DNA of 64,000 bases from Salinibaculum rarum (GTDB lineage: Archaea > Halobacteriota > Halobacteria > Halobacteriales > Haloarculaceae), in the NCBI RefSeq assembly GCF_030505615.1, contig NZ_CP129992.1:1984001-2048000 (forward strand). The letters run 5' to 3'. Under the pieces are notes generated by a model that saw only the letters and a program-made list of their open reading frames with translations, had not been told where the DNA came from and made no database searches. The position numbers and the translations under genes are program-made. Below, one piece after another: positions 8,409 to 18,126 of the stretch (positions are counted from its first letter, which is position 1; the number at the start of each line of letters is the position of its first letter).

Positions 8409-9234
8409 CGCAGCCGAAGCCGACGTGGTCGAGCAGACCCGACAGCTCGCGGCCGGCGCAGAGCGGGTCGTCGTCAAGGCCGGGACCAACTCGCTGACCG
8501 ACGAGGAGTCGAACCTCGACGACGAGAAGGTCGACAAGCTAGTCGACGACGTCGTCTCCTTGCTCGACCGCGGGAAAGAGGTCATACTCGTCTCCTCGGG
8601 TGCAGTCGGGGCCGGGAAAGGCAGAATCGACTACGGAAGCGATACCGTCGAAAAGTCCCAGGCGCTGTCGACGATCGGGCAGAGTCACCTCATGCGGCGA
8701 TACACCGAGAGCTTCGAGCGCTACGACCGGAAAATCGCCCAGGCGCTGGTCACCCAACACGACCTCGAGAACCCCGAGCGGTTCACGAACTTCAAGAACA
8801 CAATCGAGACACTCCTCGAGTGGGATGTCGTCCCGATCATCAACGAAAACGACGCTATCGCGACCGAGGAGATCCGAATCGGGGACAACGACATGCTGTC
8901 GGCGTCGGTCGCTATCGGCGTCGACGCCGATCTGCTGGTCACTCTGACCGACGTCGGCGGCGTCTACACGGCAAATCCCAAACACGACGACTCGGCACGT
9001 CTCATCGAGGCCGTCGGCCGCAACTACGACGAGATCGAGGAGATAGTCGACGGGAGTTCGACAGAGGAGTTTGGCGGTATCCAGACGAAAGTCCGCGGCG
9101 CCCGTGATGCCAGCGAGCACGGCATCCCGGCGGTTATCGCGAAGTCGACGGAGCCCGACGTGCTGGAAAAAATCGCTACTGCCAAACCTGTCGGGACGCT
9201 ATTTGTCCCCGTGAACGGAGTCATCGATGACTGA
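8401..9234 (+). CDS. proB: glutamate 5-kinase (ProB), catalytic domain only
   Basis: Phosphorylates glutamate in the first step of proline synthesis. Amino-acid-kinase fold: [13 protein letters not shown] at the N-terminus, [13 protein letters not shown] glycine loop, [26 protein letters not shown] in the substrate region, and [17 protein letters not shown]. From the ATG at 8401 it is 277 residues. That is about 90 shorter than E. coli ProB because the C-terminal PUA domain is absent. The frame extends to 8389, but the ATG at 8401 overlaps the proC stop in the usual coupled way. Its own stop overlaps the proA ATG by 8 nt. Confidence 0.97.
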   Translation: MSDAAEADVVEQTRQLAAGAERVVVKAGTNSLTDEESNLDDEKVDKLVDDVVSLLDRGKEVILVSSGAVGAGKGRIDYGSDTVEKSQALSTIGQSHLMRRYTESFERYDRKIAQALVTQHDLENPERFTNFKNTIETLLEWDVVPIINENDAIATEEIRIGDNDMLSASVAIGVDADLLVTLTDVGGVYTANPKHDDSARLIEAVGRNYDEIEEIVDGSSTEEFGGIQTKVRGARDASEHGIPAVIAKSTEPDVLEKIATAKPVGTLFVPVNGVIDD

Positions 9235-10558
9235 AACAGACACGAAAACGAAAGTCGCGGAGGCAGAGTCTGCGGCGCTGGAACTGGCGACACTCGCCGA
9301 CGAAAAGCGAAGCGCGGCGCTGCACGATATTGCCGATGCCATCGACGCCAACCGGGAGACGATTCTGGACGCAAACGAGAAAGACGTCGCCGAAGCCGAG
9401 GAGATGCTGGCAAACGGCGAGTACAGTCAGGCACTCGTCGACCGGCTCAAGCTCTCGGACTCGAAACTCGATAGCATCATCGAGATGGTGCGCAGCGTCG
9501 CCGGGCAGGACGACCCGCTCGAGAAGACGCTGTCGGCACGGGAACTCGACGACGGGCTGGAACTGTACAAAGTGAGCGTCCCAATCGGCGTCATCGGGAC
9601 CGTCTTCGAGTCTCGCCCGGACGCGCTGGTCCAGATTGCCGCACTCTCGATGAAATCGGGCAATGCGGTCATCCTGAAAGGCGGCAGTGAGGCGAGTTAC
9701 TCGAATCGCGCGCTGTTCGACGTCATCCGCGAGGCGACGGCCGACAAACCGGACGGGTGGGCACAGCTCATCGAGGCCCGCGAGGACGTCGATACGCTCC
9801 TGGAGATGGACGATTCGGTCGACCTGCTGATGCCCCGTGGCAGTTCGGAGTTCGTCCGGTACATCCAGGACAACACGAGCATCCCCGTCCTCGGCCACAC
9901 GGAAGGTATCTGCCACGTTTACGTCGACAGCGAGGCGGACCTCTCGATGGCCGAAGACATCGCCTACGACGCGAAAGTCCAGTATCCTGCGGTCTGTAAC
10001 GCCGTGGAGACACTGCTGGTCCACGAGGACGTCGCCGAGGAGTTCCTGCCGGCCGTCACGGCGCGCTACGATGAGGCAGATGTCGAACTCCGCGGCGACG
10101 AGCGTGCGCGCGACATCGTCGACATGAAGGAGGCGAGTGAGGCGGACTGGTCGACCGAGTACGGCGACCTCATCCTGTCGGTGAAAGTCGTCGACTCGCT
10201 GACGGACGCCACCAGCCACATCACCGCCTACGGGTCGAAACACACCGAGTCAATCGTGACCACCGACGCGGACCGTGCCAGCCGATTCATGCGCGGGCTC
10301 GACTCGGCGAGCGTGTTCCACAACGCGTCGACCCGATTCAGCGACGGCTACCGGTACGGCCTCGGTGCCGAAGTCGGCATCAGCACTGGGAAGACCCACG
10401 CCCGCGGTCCGGTCGGGCTGGAGGGGCTGACCACCTACAAGTACTACCTCGAAGGGAGCGGTCAGCTCGTCGGGACGTACGCCGGCGAGGACGCGGTCCC
10501 GTTCACCCACGAAGACTTCGAGGGCGAGTGGACTCCCGGCCATCTCTCGGGGGAGTAA
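9227..10558 (+). CDS. proA: glutamate-5-semialdehyde dehydrogenase (ProA)
   Basis: Reduces gamma-glutamyl phosphate to glutamate semialdehyde, the second step of proline synthesis. 443 residues of aldehyde-dehydrogenase fold: NAD(P)-binding region with [14 protein letters not shown], the catalytic-cysteine segment [16 protein letters not shown], and the C-terminal [21 protein letters not shown] signature. The ATG lies inside the last codons of proB (ATGACTGA overlap). With proC and proB it completes the glutamate-to-proline pathway in one transcription unit. Proline synthesis here serves protein synthesis; no osmotic control is visible. Confidence 0.97.
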   Translation: MTETDTKTKVAEAESAALELATLADEKRSAALHDIADAIDANRETILDANEKDVAEAEEMLANGEYSQALVDRLKLSDSKLDSIIEMVRSVAGQDDPLEKTLSARELDDGLELYKVSVPIGVIGTVFESRPDALVQIAALSMKSGNAVILKGGSEASYSNRALFDVIREATADKPDGWAQLIEAREDVDTLLEMDDSVDLLMPRGSSEFVRYIQDNTSIPVLGHTEGICHVYVDSEADLSMAEDIAYDAKVQYPAVCNAVETLLVHEDVAEEFLPAVTARYDEADVELRGDERARDIVDMKEASEADWSTEYGDLILSVKVVDSLTDATSHITAYGSKHTESIVTTDADRASRFMRGLDSASVFHNASTRFSDGYRYGLGAEVGISTGKTHARGPVGLEGLTTYKYYLEGSGQLVGTYAGEDAVPFTHEDFEGEWTPGHLSGE

Positions 10559-10622
10559 CCCGCCTCACCCAAGCGACAGCCTTAATCGGTCAAAGCGGGG
10601 ATATAGACCAACACGCCGAGCA

Positions 10623-12290
10623 ATGAGTACGGACACGAAACGCGAGTCGAGCACGTTCGAACAGGTCTGTCAGGAGCTGGTCGAACGGATTCTCGACGGC
10701 GATGTCGACCGGGACAACCTCGAAGCCGCAAAGAAAGACGTCTGTGGCACCTATTCTGCGTCGAAAGTCCCGAAAAACTCTGACTTGCTCGATTTCGCCC
10801 CCGACGAACACCGCGACGACTTGGAGGAGGTGCTGCGGCGCAAGCCCGTCCGGACCGCGTCGGGCGTCTCGCCGATTGCGATTATGACCTCGCCCGAGCG
10901 GTGTCCACACGGGAAGTGTCTGTACTGTCCCGGCGGCCCCGATTCTGACTTTTCGAGTTCACAGAGCTACACCGGCCACGAGCCGGCGGCCGCCCGGGGG
11001 AAGCAAAACGACTACGACCCATACGGACAGGTGACACTCCGGCTGGAGCAACTGCGCGAGATTGGCCACCCCATCGACAAAGCGGAACTCATCCTGATGG
11101 GTGGCACGATGACCGCCCGCAGTCACGACTACCAGGAGTGGTTCGTCAAGCGGGCACTGCAAGCGATGAACGACTACGACGTGAACAAGGAACCGGAACC
11201 CGCGCAGGGCGAGAGTTTCGCCCAGGACCCCGAAGAGTACGACTTTCGCTACGTCGAGGACGTCATCGCGGAAAACGAGACCGCAGACGTGCGCAACGTC
11301 GCCACGACCTTCGAGACCAAACCCGACTGGTGTGACCCCGAACAGATAGACCGGATGCTCGCACTCGGCGGGACAAAAGTCGAGGTTGGTGTCCAGACCA
11401 CCTACGAGCGCATCAACCGCGAGATGCACCGCGGACACGGGGTCCAGGAGTCAATCGACGCCAACCGCCGCCTGCGCGACGCGGGGTTCAAGGTCGGTTT
11501 CCACATGATGCCCGGCCAGCCCGGCATGTCACAGGAGATGTGTCTGGAGGATTTCCGCCGCATCTTCGAGCGCCCGGAGTGGCGCCCGGATTTCCTGAAG
11601 ATCTACCCGACGCTGGTCGTCGAGGGAACGGCGGTCTACGACTGGTGGCACACCGACGAGTTCGAGCCGCTCGGCAACGAGGAAGCCGCGGAACTCGTCG
11701 CGGAAATCAAATCCATCATCCCCGAGTACACCCGCCTCCAGCGCGTCCAGCGGGACATCCCCGCGGACTTCATCGAGGGCGGCGTCTGGAAGTCGAACCT
11801 CCGACAACTCGCCCGCAAGCGGATGGACGAACACGGCTGGACCTGTGACTGCATCCGCTGTCGCGAGGTGGGCCACAACGACGAGACGCCGGAAACTGTC
11901 ACCCTCGACGTGACCGAGTACGAGGTGTCCGGCGGGACGGAATATTTCATCAGTTTCGAGGACCGCGAGAAGGACTTGCTCGTGGGCTTTTGCCGGCTTC
12001 GCTTCCCCAACGACCCTGTTCGGCACGAACTGGACGGGGCGGCTATCGTCCGGGAACTGCACGTCTACGGGAGCCAGGTCGGTGTCGGGAACAGCGAGGC
12101 TGCAAGCGCCGGTGTCGAACAGCGACAACACCAGGGCTATGGTCGCCAGTTGCTGGCCGAGGCCGAACGACTGGCGACAGAGGCCGGATTCGAGAAACTG
12201 GCCGTCCTCAGCGGTATCGGCGTCCGCCAGTACTACCGCGAGAAACTCGGCTACAAGCAGGACGGGCCGTACGTCTCGAAACGTCTCTGA
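10623..12290 (+). CDS. elp3: Elp3-type tRNA uridine-34 modification radical SAM/acetyltransferase
   Basis: 555-residue stand-alone archaeal Elp3, which adds the carboxymethyl group to uridine 34 of certain tRNAs using SAM and acetyl-CoA. Near residue 97 the 4Fe-4S cysteines are seen in CPHGKCLYCPGGP. LILMGGTMTARSHDYQEWF and HMMPGQPGMS belong to the radical SAM barrel, and the zinc-type cysteines CDCIRCREVG follow at about 405-413. The C-terminus is a GNAT acetyltransferase domain with QGYGRQLLAEAERLA and the terminal GYKQDGPYVSKRL. Single gene, 64 bp after proA; an AT-rich gggatatagacc element lies upstream. Confidence 0.96.
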   Translation: MSTDTKRESSTFEQVCQELVERILDGDVDRDNLEAAKKDVCGTYSASKVPKNSDLLDFAPDEHRDDLEEVLRRKPVRTASGVSPIAIMTSPERCPHGKCLYCPGGPDSDFSSSQSYTGHEPAAARGKQNDYDPYGQVTLRLEQLREIGHPIDKAELILMGGTMTARSHDYQEWFVKRALQAMNDYDVNKEPEPAQGESFAQDPEEYDFRYVEDVIAENETADVRNVATTFETKPDWCDPEQIDRMLALGGTKVEVGVQTTYERINREMHRGHGVQESIDANRRLRDAGFKVGFHMMPGQPGMSQEMCLEDFRRIFERPEWRPDFLKIYPTLVVEGTAVYDWWHTDEFEPLGNEEAAELVAEIKSIIPEYTRLQRVQRDIPADFIEGGVWKSNLRQLARKRMDEHGWTCDCIRCREVGHNDETPETVTLDVTEYEVSGGTEYFISFEDREKDLLVGFCRLRFPNDPVRHELDGAAIVRELHVYGSQVGVGNSEAASAGVEQRQHQGYGRQLLAEAERLATEAGFEKLAVLSGIGVRQYYREKLGYKQDGPYVSKRL

Positions 12291-12323
12291 ATCCGCCGAA
12301 GACGGTTCTCGTCTTACTTACAG

Positions 12324-12566
12324 TCACCAGTCGGGACCATCGTCGACACCCTCGCTGTCGGCGAGTTCCTCCCGGTCGGGAAACGCAATCCACACGAGGA
12401 CGACGCCGACGAGTCCACCGGCGACACTGGCTCCGACAAACGCGACGGGGCCAGCGTCGGCCTGTAACGTGATGAGGCCCGCCGAGAGTGCCACCAGCAG
12501 GACAAATCCCAGTTTGAGCTTCGCTGCGAAACTGTTCCGTTCTTCGTCGGAGACGGGGCCGACCAT
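12324..12566 (-). CDS. small two-helix membrane protein, unknown function
   Basis: 80 residues with two hydrophobic stretches (KLGFVLLVALSAGLITL and VAFVGASVAGGLVGVVLVWIAF) and polar acidic ends. No family recognised with certainty. The sequence pattern (acidic N-terminus, two helices, DREELADSEG tail) is typical of small haloarchaeal membrane proteins. It is convergent with elp3, whose stop is 33 bp away, and may be co-transcribed with the - strand gene upstream (12639-13190), 72 bp apart. Confidence 0.65.
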   Translation of the reverse strand: MVGPVSDEERNSFAAKLKLGFVLLVALSAGLITLQADAGPVAFVGASVAGGLVGVVLVWIAFPDREELADSEGVDDGPDW

Positions 12567-12638
12567 CAGCGGTCACCTGCTGTCCGGCGGGGGCGCTCGG
12601 CGGTGGCGTTGCCGGCGACTGGCGGGAGCGGCACCATC

Positions 12639-13190
12639 TCAGTAGAACCCTCGGTCGACATCCTCGTCGACGACGTCTTCGAACTCGCTGTCGAGCAACT
12701 CCTCGGCCTCCTCGAAGGTGTCGGTCAACTCGCCCATCTGGTCGGGCCGGTCGTAGTCGTCGAACTCCATCGGGCCGTACGCAGGACTGTCGAGTGCGTC
12801 CATGATGTCGTCGAACAGCGCTTCCGGTGAGGTCGGCGCGTCGGCGTGGGTTTCGACGACGGTCTGGAGGTTCTTGACTTTCGACTCGGCTTCGTCTTCG
12901 TCTTCGGCGGGTTGCTGGACGCCGAACAGCCCCGTCGCGTCGTCTTTCTCCGGGAAGAGTGGGTTGAGTTCGTCGTCGAGCGAGCGGGCAATCCGTGCGC
13001 CGACCCCCTGCACCTCGTAGGGGTTTTTCGCGTACGTCTTCAGCTGAAAGACGCCGACACCGGGGTGGCCGACGTAGAGGTCTTCGCCGATGCCGTTCGC
13101 GCGGTCGCCACCGACACCGCGCCAGCCGTCGGGGTCTGCGTTGCTCTCGACTACATCCTCCATGATATCGTCCCAGTCGCGAACACGCAT
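12639..13190 (-). CDS. conserved haloarchaeal protein of unknown function
   Basis: 183 residues, soluble, strongly acidic in its second half. The start is the ATG at 13190 (MRVRDWDD); the frame is open much further upstream, but that region belongs to the divergent Dna2-like gene. Visible features: a Gly-rich segment GIGEDLYVGHPGVGVFQLKTYAKNPY, then a charged low-complexity part ending DEDVDRGFY. No catalytic motif is recognised. It is divergent from the Dna2-like gene with a 105-bp shared promoter region, which may hint at joint regulation. Confidence 0.7.
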   Translation of the reverse strand: MRVRDWDDIMEDVVESNADPDGWRGVGGDRANGIGEDLYVGHPGVGVFQLKTYAKNPYEVQGVGARIARSLDDELNPLFPEKDDATGLFGVQQPAEDEDEAESKVKNLQTVVETHADAPTSPEALFDDIMDALDSPAYGPMEFDDYDRPDQMGELTDTFEEAEELLDSEFEDVVDEDVDRGFY

Positions 13191-13295
13191 CGTTACCACT
13201 CGAAAGGAGTTCTGTGGGAAAATAGGCATCGAAACGCGCGACCCACTCTCATACCGACCAGAAGCGTTAATCCGGGGCCACCCGTGCCCTGTTCC
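13191..13295. promoter_or_regulatory. shared divergent promoter region
   Basis: Between the two divergent genes lie AT-rich elements facing each way: gggaaaataggc near 13215-13226 (a TATA-like box for the - strand gene) and gcgttaatcc near 13264-13273 (for the + strand Dna2-like gene, about 28 nt before its GTG). No clear inverted repeat is seen. Confidence 0.35.
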
Positions 13296-15977
13296 GTGAA
13301 CGTTCGCGGCGTCGTCACCGAAGTCCCAGAGCCCAAAACCGTCAGCACGCAGTACGGCGAGCGCGACCTCGTCGAGATTTCGGTCCGGCCTGACCGGGGC
13401 CGCGCCGAGGCGACGACAGTGACGCTGTGGGGCAAGTGGACCGAGACGGCCGACTACCTCGACGTGGGGATGGAACTGGCCGTCTACGATGCAGACGAAC
13501 GCGAGTATCGCGGCGAGACGCAGTACACGACCGGCGAGGAGACGATGGTCGTCGTCGAACCGGACTTTCTGGTCGACGTGACCGACGTGCGCCAGTGGGT
13601 GCAGTGTCCTCGGATGTACTACCTGAACAAGATTGGCGGGACACCCTTGGCGGAACCGGTCGTCAAAGGGACCATCGTCCACGAGGTGTTCGGCGACCTC
13701 TTGCGGGGCCGTGACCTTGACCAGGCAGTCGACGCCCGCATCGAGGAGGCTGGGCTGGACCTCGGTTTGCTCGGTGCCGACCGGGACTCGATGGCCGAGA
13801 CGGTACGCCAGCACGCGAGTGCCATCCAGGGGTGGCTCAACCAGGGGACTCTGACGGGCGGCGACGACTGGCGCTCCGAGCAGACGCTCGTCAGCGAGCG
13901 CTACGGGCTGAAGGGGCGAGCCGACGCTGTCCGGCGTGGGATGCCGGTCGAACTCAAGACGGGCAAGAACACCCGTCGGGACCCCCGATTCCACGACAAG
14001 GTGCAGGCGGCCTGCTACGCGCTCATCCTCGGCGAGCGTCGGGGCGAACACCCCGATACCGGGACCTTGCTGTACACGAAAAACGCCGCCGTCGAGCGGA
14101 CCGAAGAGAGCGGTGACCTCTCGCCGGCAAAGGAGTTTTCCATCGGGTCGGGACTGCTGGAGTTCGTCCTCAGGGAGCGAAACGCCGTGGCGGCGATGGA
14201 ACACGACAGCAGCGTGCCGACGGGGTACGAGGCCGACGCCAAGTGCGAATACTGCTTCGAACAGGACACCTGCATGGCGATTTCCGGCCGACTCGACCAG
14301 GAATCGAAGGCCGGCCAGGTCGGGACCGCGATGCCCAAGGAGGAGCGCGCATACTTCGACCAGTTCTACCGTGCAATTGAGATGGAGCGGCGTGCCGTCC
14401 ACCGTGAGTACGCCAAACTCTGGGAACAGTCACCCGAGGAACGCGCAAACGCCGACCGGGCGCTGGTGGACCTCGAACCCGCTGGCCGGCGGGAACTCGA
14501 CGGTGGCCGGTGGGAACTGCGCGCGACGGGGACCGGTGCTGTCTCGAAGATTCGGGAGGGCGACCTGGTGCTCGCGAGCGACGGCGACCCGGTCGGCGGT
14601 GACGCGGAACTGGCACGCGTCGAGCGAATCGCCGACGAAATCGTCGTCAGCGTGGACGAACCGTTCGACCTCCGCCGACTCGACGTGTACCCTTCCGAAA
14701 TCGGGGCCGACCGGATGTTGACAGCGCTGCACGACGCACTGCTCACCCAGTCGGCCGAACGCAAGGACGTCCTCTTTGGCCGGCGCGACCCCGAATTCCG
14801 GGACGTTTCGGAGACGTTCGTCGACAACAACGCGGCCCAGAACGAAGCCGTGCAGTTGGCCGTCGGTGCCGAGGACGTGGCGCTGGTCCACGGCCCGCCC
14901 GGCACTGGGAAGACCTACACGCTGGCCCAAATCGTCCGGGCGCTCGTCGAGCGGGGCGACCGCGTGCTCCTCTCAGCATTTACCAACCGCGCCGTCGACA
15001 ACGCCATCGAGGCACTGGAAGATCAGGGCTTTACCGACATCGTCCGCGTCGGCACGGAGAGTGGCGTCCGCGAGGACATGCAGTCCTACCGGCTCCAGAC
15101 CGCGGGTGACCCCGGTGAGTGTGTCCGCGAACTGCGGGAGGCGAGCGTCGTCGCGGCGACGACGGCCTCCTGTGGCTCGCGCGTGATGCGCGACCAGCAG
15201 TTCGACGCTGCCGTCGTCGACGAGGCCGGACAGCTCACCGAACCGGGGACGCTCGCCGCAACGGCGCTGGCCGACCGCTCGGTGCTGGTCGGCGACCACC
15301 ACCAGCTCCCGCCGGTCGTGCAAGCCGAAGACGAGATTGCCGGCGACGAGCGCTGTGCTGACCTCGGCGAGAGCCTGTTCCAGCGACTCATCGAGCGCTA
15401 TCCAGCGGCCAGCGTCATGCTCGACAAGCAGTACCGGATGGCCCAGCACATCCAGGCGTTTGCCTCTCGGGAGTTCTACGACGGCCAACTCCGGCCCGCA
15501 AACGGCGAGGTGGCCGGACAGCACGTCCGCGATTTGGCGGGCGTCGACGTGAACGCACTTCCCGACCATCTCCAGGACAGAGTCGCGTTCGTCGACCCCG
15601 ACGGCGCGACAGTCGGGAACACGAACCCGACGGAGGCGACGGCGGTGGCCGAAACCGTCCAGTCGTATCTCGACGCCGGCGTCTCGCTGTCGGACATCGG
15701 CGTCATCGCGCCCTACCGGGCGCAGGTGGCCGAAATCAACAAGCACGTCCCCGACGGCTTGGCAGTCGACACCGTCGACCGGTTCCAGGGCTCTAGCAAG
15801 GAGGTCATCGTCATCTCCTTTGTCGCGACGGGTGACCTCGACAGCCCCATCTTCGAGGACTACCGGCGTGTGAACGTCGCGCTCACGCGGGCGAAGAAGG
15901 CGCTCGTGCTGGTCGGTGACGCGGCCGCGCTGGAGACCGACGATACCTACGGCCGGATGGTCGAGTGGGCGCAGTGA
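13296..15977 (+). CDS. Dna2-like protein: Cas4-type nuclease fused to SF1 helicase
   Basis: 893 residues from the GTG at 13296. The N-terminal quarter has an OB-like stretch. It is followed by a PD-(D/E)XK nuclease of the Cas4/RecB type: QCPRMYYLNK, GTIVHEVFGDLL, GRADAV...VELKTGK, and QAACYAL. Its Fe-S cysteines are the early Cys plus CEYCFEQDTC near residue 313. The C-terminal half is an SF1B helicase: Walker A GPPGTGKT, Walker B VVDEAGQL, GDHHQLPPV, KQYRM, and VDTVDRFQGSSKEVIV with NVALTRAKKALVLVGD. Dna2 enzymes process Okazaki flaps and DNA ends. No partner gene is adjacent. The long in-frame N-terminal extension to 12846 is rejected because it is antisense to the neighbouring gene. Confidence 0.9.
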   Translation: MNVRGVVTEVPEPKTVSTQYGERDLVEISVRPDRGRAEATTVTLWGKWTETADYLDVGMELAVYDADEREYRGETQYTTGEETMVVVEPDFLVDVTDVRQWVQCPRMYYLNKIGGTPLAEPVVKGTIVHEVFGDLLRGRDLDQAVDARIEEAGLDLGLLGADRDSMAETVRQHASAIQGWLNQGTLTGGDDWRSEQTLVSERYGLKGRADAVRRGMPVELKTGKNTRRDPRFHDKVQAACYALILGERRGEHPDTGTLLYTKNAAVERTEESGDLSPAKEFSIGSGLLEFVLRERNAVAAMEHDSSVPTGYEADAKCEYCFEQDTCMAISGRLDQESKAGQVGTAMPKEERAYFDQFYRAIEMERRAVHREYAKLWEQSPEERANADRALVDLEPAGRRELDGGRWELRATGTGAVSKIREGDLVLASDGDPVGGDAELARVERIADEIVVSVDEPFDLRRLDVYPSEIGADRMLTALHDALLTQSAERKDVLFGRRDPEFRDVSETFVDNNAAQNEAVQLAVGAEDVALVHGPPGTGKTYTLAQIVRALVERGDRVLLSAFTNRAVDNAIEALEDQGFTDIVRVGTESGVREDMQSYRLQTAGDPGECVRELREASVVAATTASCGSRVMRDQQFDAAVVDEAGQLTEPGTLAATALADRSVLVGDHHQLPPVVQAEDEIAGDERCADLGESLFQRLIERYPAASVMLDKQYRMAQHIQAFASREFYDGQLRPANGEVAGQHVRDLAGVDVNALPDHLQDRVAFVDPDGATVGNTNPTEATAVAETVQSYLDAGVSLSDIGVIAPYRAQVAEINKHVPDGLAVDTVDRFQGSSKEVIVISFVATGDLDSPIFEDYRRVNVALTRAKKALVLVGDAAALETDDTYGRMVEWAQ

Positions 15978-16015
15978 CCAACACGGATTAGTAGGTCGAC
16001 ACGAAATCCAGTCCC

Positions 16016-16852
16016 GTGTACCGGTTCCAGGCCGTGAGCGAGGTAATTCGTGAAGGGGTTCCGCCAGCCCTCACCGACCTGTTTGTCCTGATTACGGAAC
16101 TTGGCGGGCTCCCCTTCCTGCTCGTTGCACTCTCGGTACTGTACTGGGTCGACGACCGGCCGTCGACGGCGACGGTCATCAGCTACACGCTGGTCGCGCT
16201 GGTCGCGACGCTGGCGCTCAAGCAACTGTTCATGTTCCCCCGGCCGCCAGTGAGCGTCCAGGCCGTCGCCGAACAGCCCGAGACCTCTGGCTTTCCCAGC
16301 GGCCACGCCATCTCCGCGACAGTCGTCTACGGCGGCCTCGTGCTCGCACGCGAGCGCCTGCGGGACGCCCGGTTCGTCGGGGGTGCTGTGGCTGTCATCG
16401 GACTCGTGGGCCTCTCTCGAATCGTCATCGGCGTCCACTATCTCGGTGACGTGCTGGCTGGCTACGCGGTCGGTGGCGCCATCCTCGCTGGCCTGTGGCT
16501 CACCGTCGGCAAGCGTCCGGCGTACGCCTGTCTCGTCGCGACAGTGGCCGCGGCGCTGACGTTCCCGCTGACTGCTGGCAGTGGCTACGCACTCATTGGC
16601 CTCGGCGGGAGCATCGGTGCCACGGCGACGTTCTGGACGAGTGATACTGCCCGACTCCCTCACCCGGAAACCATCGGCCAGACGGCGGTGCTCGTCATCG
16701 CCGGCCTCGCCTTCGCTGGCGGGATGTTCTGGCTTGCGGAGACAGTACCCTTTGCACCTGCTGCCGTTCTCGCCAGTGCCGTCCTTGTCGCGGGAATCCT
16801 GCTGTTTCCGCGACTGCTGGAGACTGCCCCGTTCGAAGCCCTAGCTGTGTGA
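16016..16852 (+). CDS. PAP2-superfamily membrane phosphatase
   Basis: 278-residue membrane protein with the three PAP2 motifs: K-x6-R-P (KQLFMFPRP, about residue 64), PSGH (about 92), and S-R-x5-H-x3-D (SRIVIGVHYLGD, about 138-149). Several further hydrophobic segments extend the C-terminus beyond the minimal PAP2 fold. Such enzymes dephosphorylate lipid phosphates such as phosphatidate or polyprenyl (pyro)phosphate at the membrane. The GTG at 16016, 38 bp after the Dna2-like stop, is the start. The substrate is not determinable; recycling of a dolichol-type carrier is one possibility. Confidence 0.88.
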   Translation: MYRFQAVSEVIREGVPPALTDLFVLITELGGLPFLLVALSVLYWVDDRPSTATVISYTLVALVATLALKQLFMFPRPPVSVQAVAEQPETSGFPSGHAISATVVYGGLVLARERLRDARFVGGAVAVIGLVGLSRIVIGVHYLGDVLAGYAVGGAILAGLWLTVGKRPAYACLVATVAAALTFPLTAGSGYALIGLGGSIGATATFWTSDTARLPHPETIGQTAVLVIAGLAFAGGMFWLAETVPFAPAAVLASAVLVAGILLFPRLLETAPFEALAV

Positions 16853-16906
16853 CGCTCGGTCGTCGACACACGCGCCGTTTTTGTCGTTTGGCGCAGTGCT
16901 CTCCGT

Positions 16907-18124
16907 ATGGACCTTCCACTCGGCTCCGACACTGTGGCAGTCGATTTCCCGGACTGTGCGGTAACCGTTGCGACGCCGGCCGGTGGCGATGCCGTCGACG
17001 TTCGCGAGGCCGCCGGCGCGGCAGTCTCGAACCCACACGGGCCACCGCTCTCGGCGCGAGTCGACCCCGGCGACGCCGTCGCTATCGTCGTGACAGACGT
17101 CACTCGTGCGACGCCAGACGATGTCCTGCTGGACGTACTCCTTGAGCAACTCCAGCAGGCCGGCGTCGCCCGCGAACAGGTGTCGGTAATTCTGGGTCTC
17201 GGCCTCCATCGGCCGATGACCGACGCAGAAATTGAGGACGCACTCGGGGAGCATGCGGACCTCGCAGCGAATCACGACTCCGACGTGACGGTCGAGGCCG
17301 GAACTGTCGACGGCTGTGCTATCGAACTCAACGAGACCGTCGCGGCCGCCGACACTGTCCTGGCGACGGGGATGGTCGAACCCCACCAGTACGCTGGCTT
17401 TTCCGGCGGCGCCAAGACCGTCGTCATCGGCGCTGGCGGCGAGTCACAGATTCGCTACTCCCACGGCCCGGAGATGCTCGGCCGCGACGGTGTCCGACTT
17501 GGCCGCATCGAGGACAACCCCTTCCGCGAGTTCGTCGACGAGGCCGGCGATATTGTGGGCCTGGACTTTTCGCTGAACGTCACCCACGGGCCGGCGGGCA
17601 TCATGGACGCGAGTGCGGGCGACCCGCGAGCGGTTGTCGCGGACCTCGCCGGGACCGCCAGAGACGCCCTCTCCGTCCAGGTGACTGAGGAGTACGACGC
17701 CGTCGTCGCGGGCGTCGGCGCGCCGAAAGACGCCAACCTCTACCAGGCGACGCGGGCGGCGACGTACGTTGCCCTCGGCGCGAACAACCCACTCCGAGCG
17801 GGTGGCAGAATGGTCGTTCCTGCGAAACTACCCGAAGGCGCTGGCGAAGGTACTGGCGAACAGCGCTTCTACGAGTGGCTCTCGGAGGCTGATTCGGCGG
17901 CCGCCCTGTACGACGAGATGGCACAGGGGTACGAGCCGGGCGCCCAGCGGGCCTTCGTCGTGGCTCGGGTGCTCCGCGAGCACGACGTGTGGGTCACCAA
18001 CAGCGACAGTGCCGAGATAGTCGAGGACTGCCTGATGTACGCCGCAAACACAGTCGAAGATGCAGTCGAACCCGGCAGCGACGTGCTGGTCGTCCCGGAC
18101 GCGCTGAATACGCTGCTCGTGTAG
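16907..18124 (+). CDS. LarA-family (nickel-dependent lactate racemase-like) protein
   Basis: 405 residues of the LarA/DUF2088 family. The residues that in Lactiplantibacillus LarA hold the nickel-pincer cofactor and act as bases have counterparts. They are His101 in GLHRPMT, His160 and Lys170 in EPHQYAGFSGGAK, and His186 in YSHGPEM (spacing 10 and 16, as in H174/K184/H200). Members racemise or epimerise lactate, other 2-hydroxyacids or sugar acids. The cofactor-making genes larB, larC and larE are not in this window. The neighbour, two bases away and convergent, is a carboxylate/anion transporter. The substrate is unknown. Confidence 0.85.
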   Translation: MDLPLGSDTVAVDFPDCAVTVATPAGGDAVDVREAAGAAVSNPHGPPLSARVDPGDAVAIVVTDVTRATPDDVLLDVLLEQLQQAGVAREQVSVILGLGLHRPMTDAEIEDALGEHADLAANHDSDVTVEAGTVDGCAIELNETVAAADTVLATGMVEPHQYAGFSGGAKTVVIGAGGESQIRYSHGPEMLGRDGVRLGRIEDNPFREFVDEAGDIVGLDFSLNVTHGPAGIMDASAGDPRAVVADLAGTARDALSVQVTEEYDAVVAGVGAPKDANLYQATRAATYVALGANNPLRAGGRMVVPAKLPEGAGEGTGEQRFYEWLSEADSAAALYDEMAQGYEPGAQRAFVVARVLREHDVWVTNSDSAEIVEDCLMYAANTVEDAVEPGSDVLVVPDALNTLLV

Positions 18125-18126
18125 GA

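Noticed and set aside
12846..13295. 150-codon N-terminal extension of the Dna2-like protein
   Set aside because: It is antisense to the well-formed gene at 12639-13190, and the nuclease/OB part begins naturally at the GTG at 13296.
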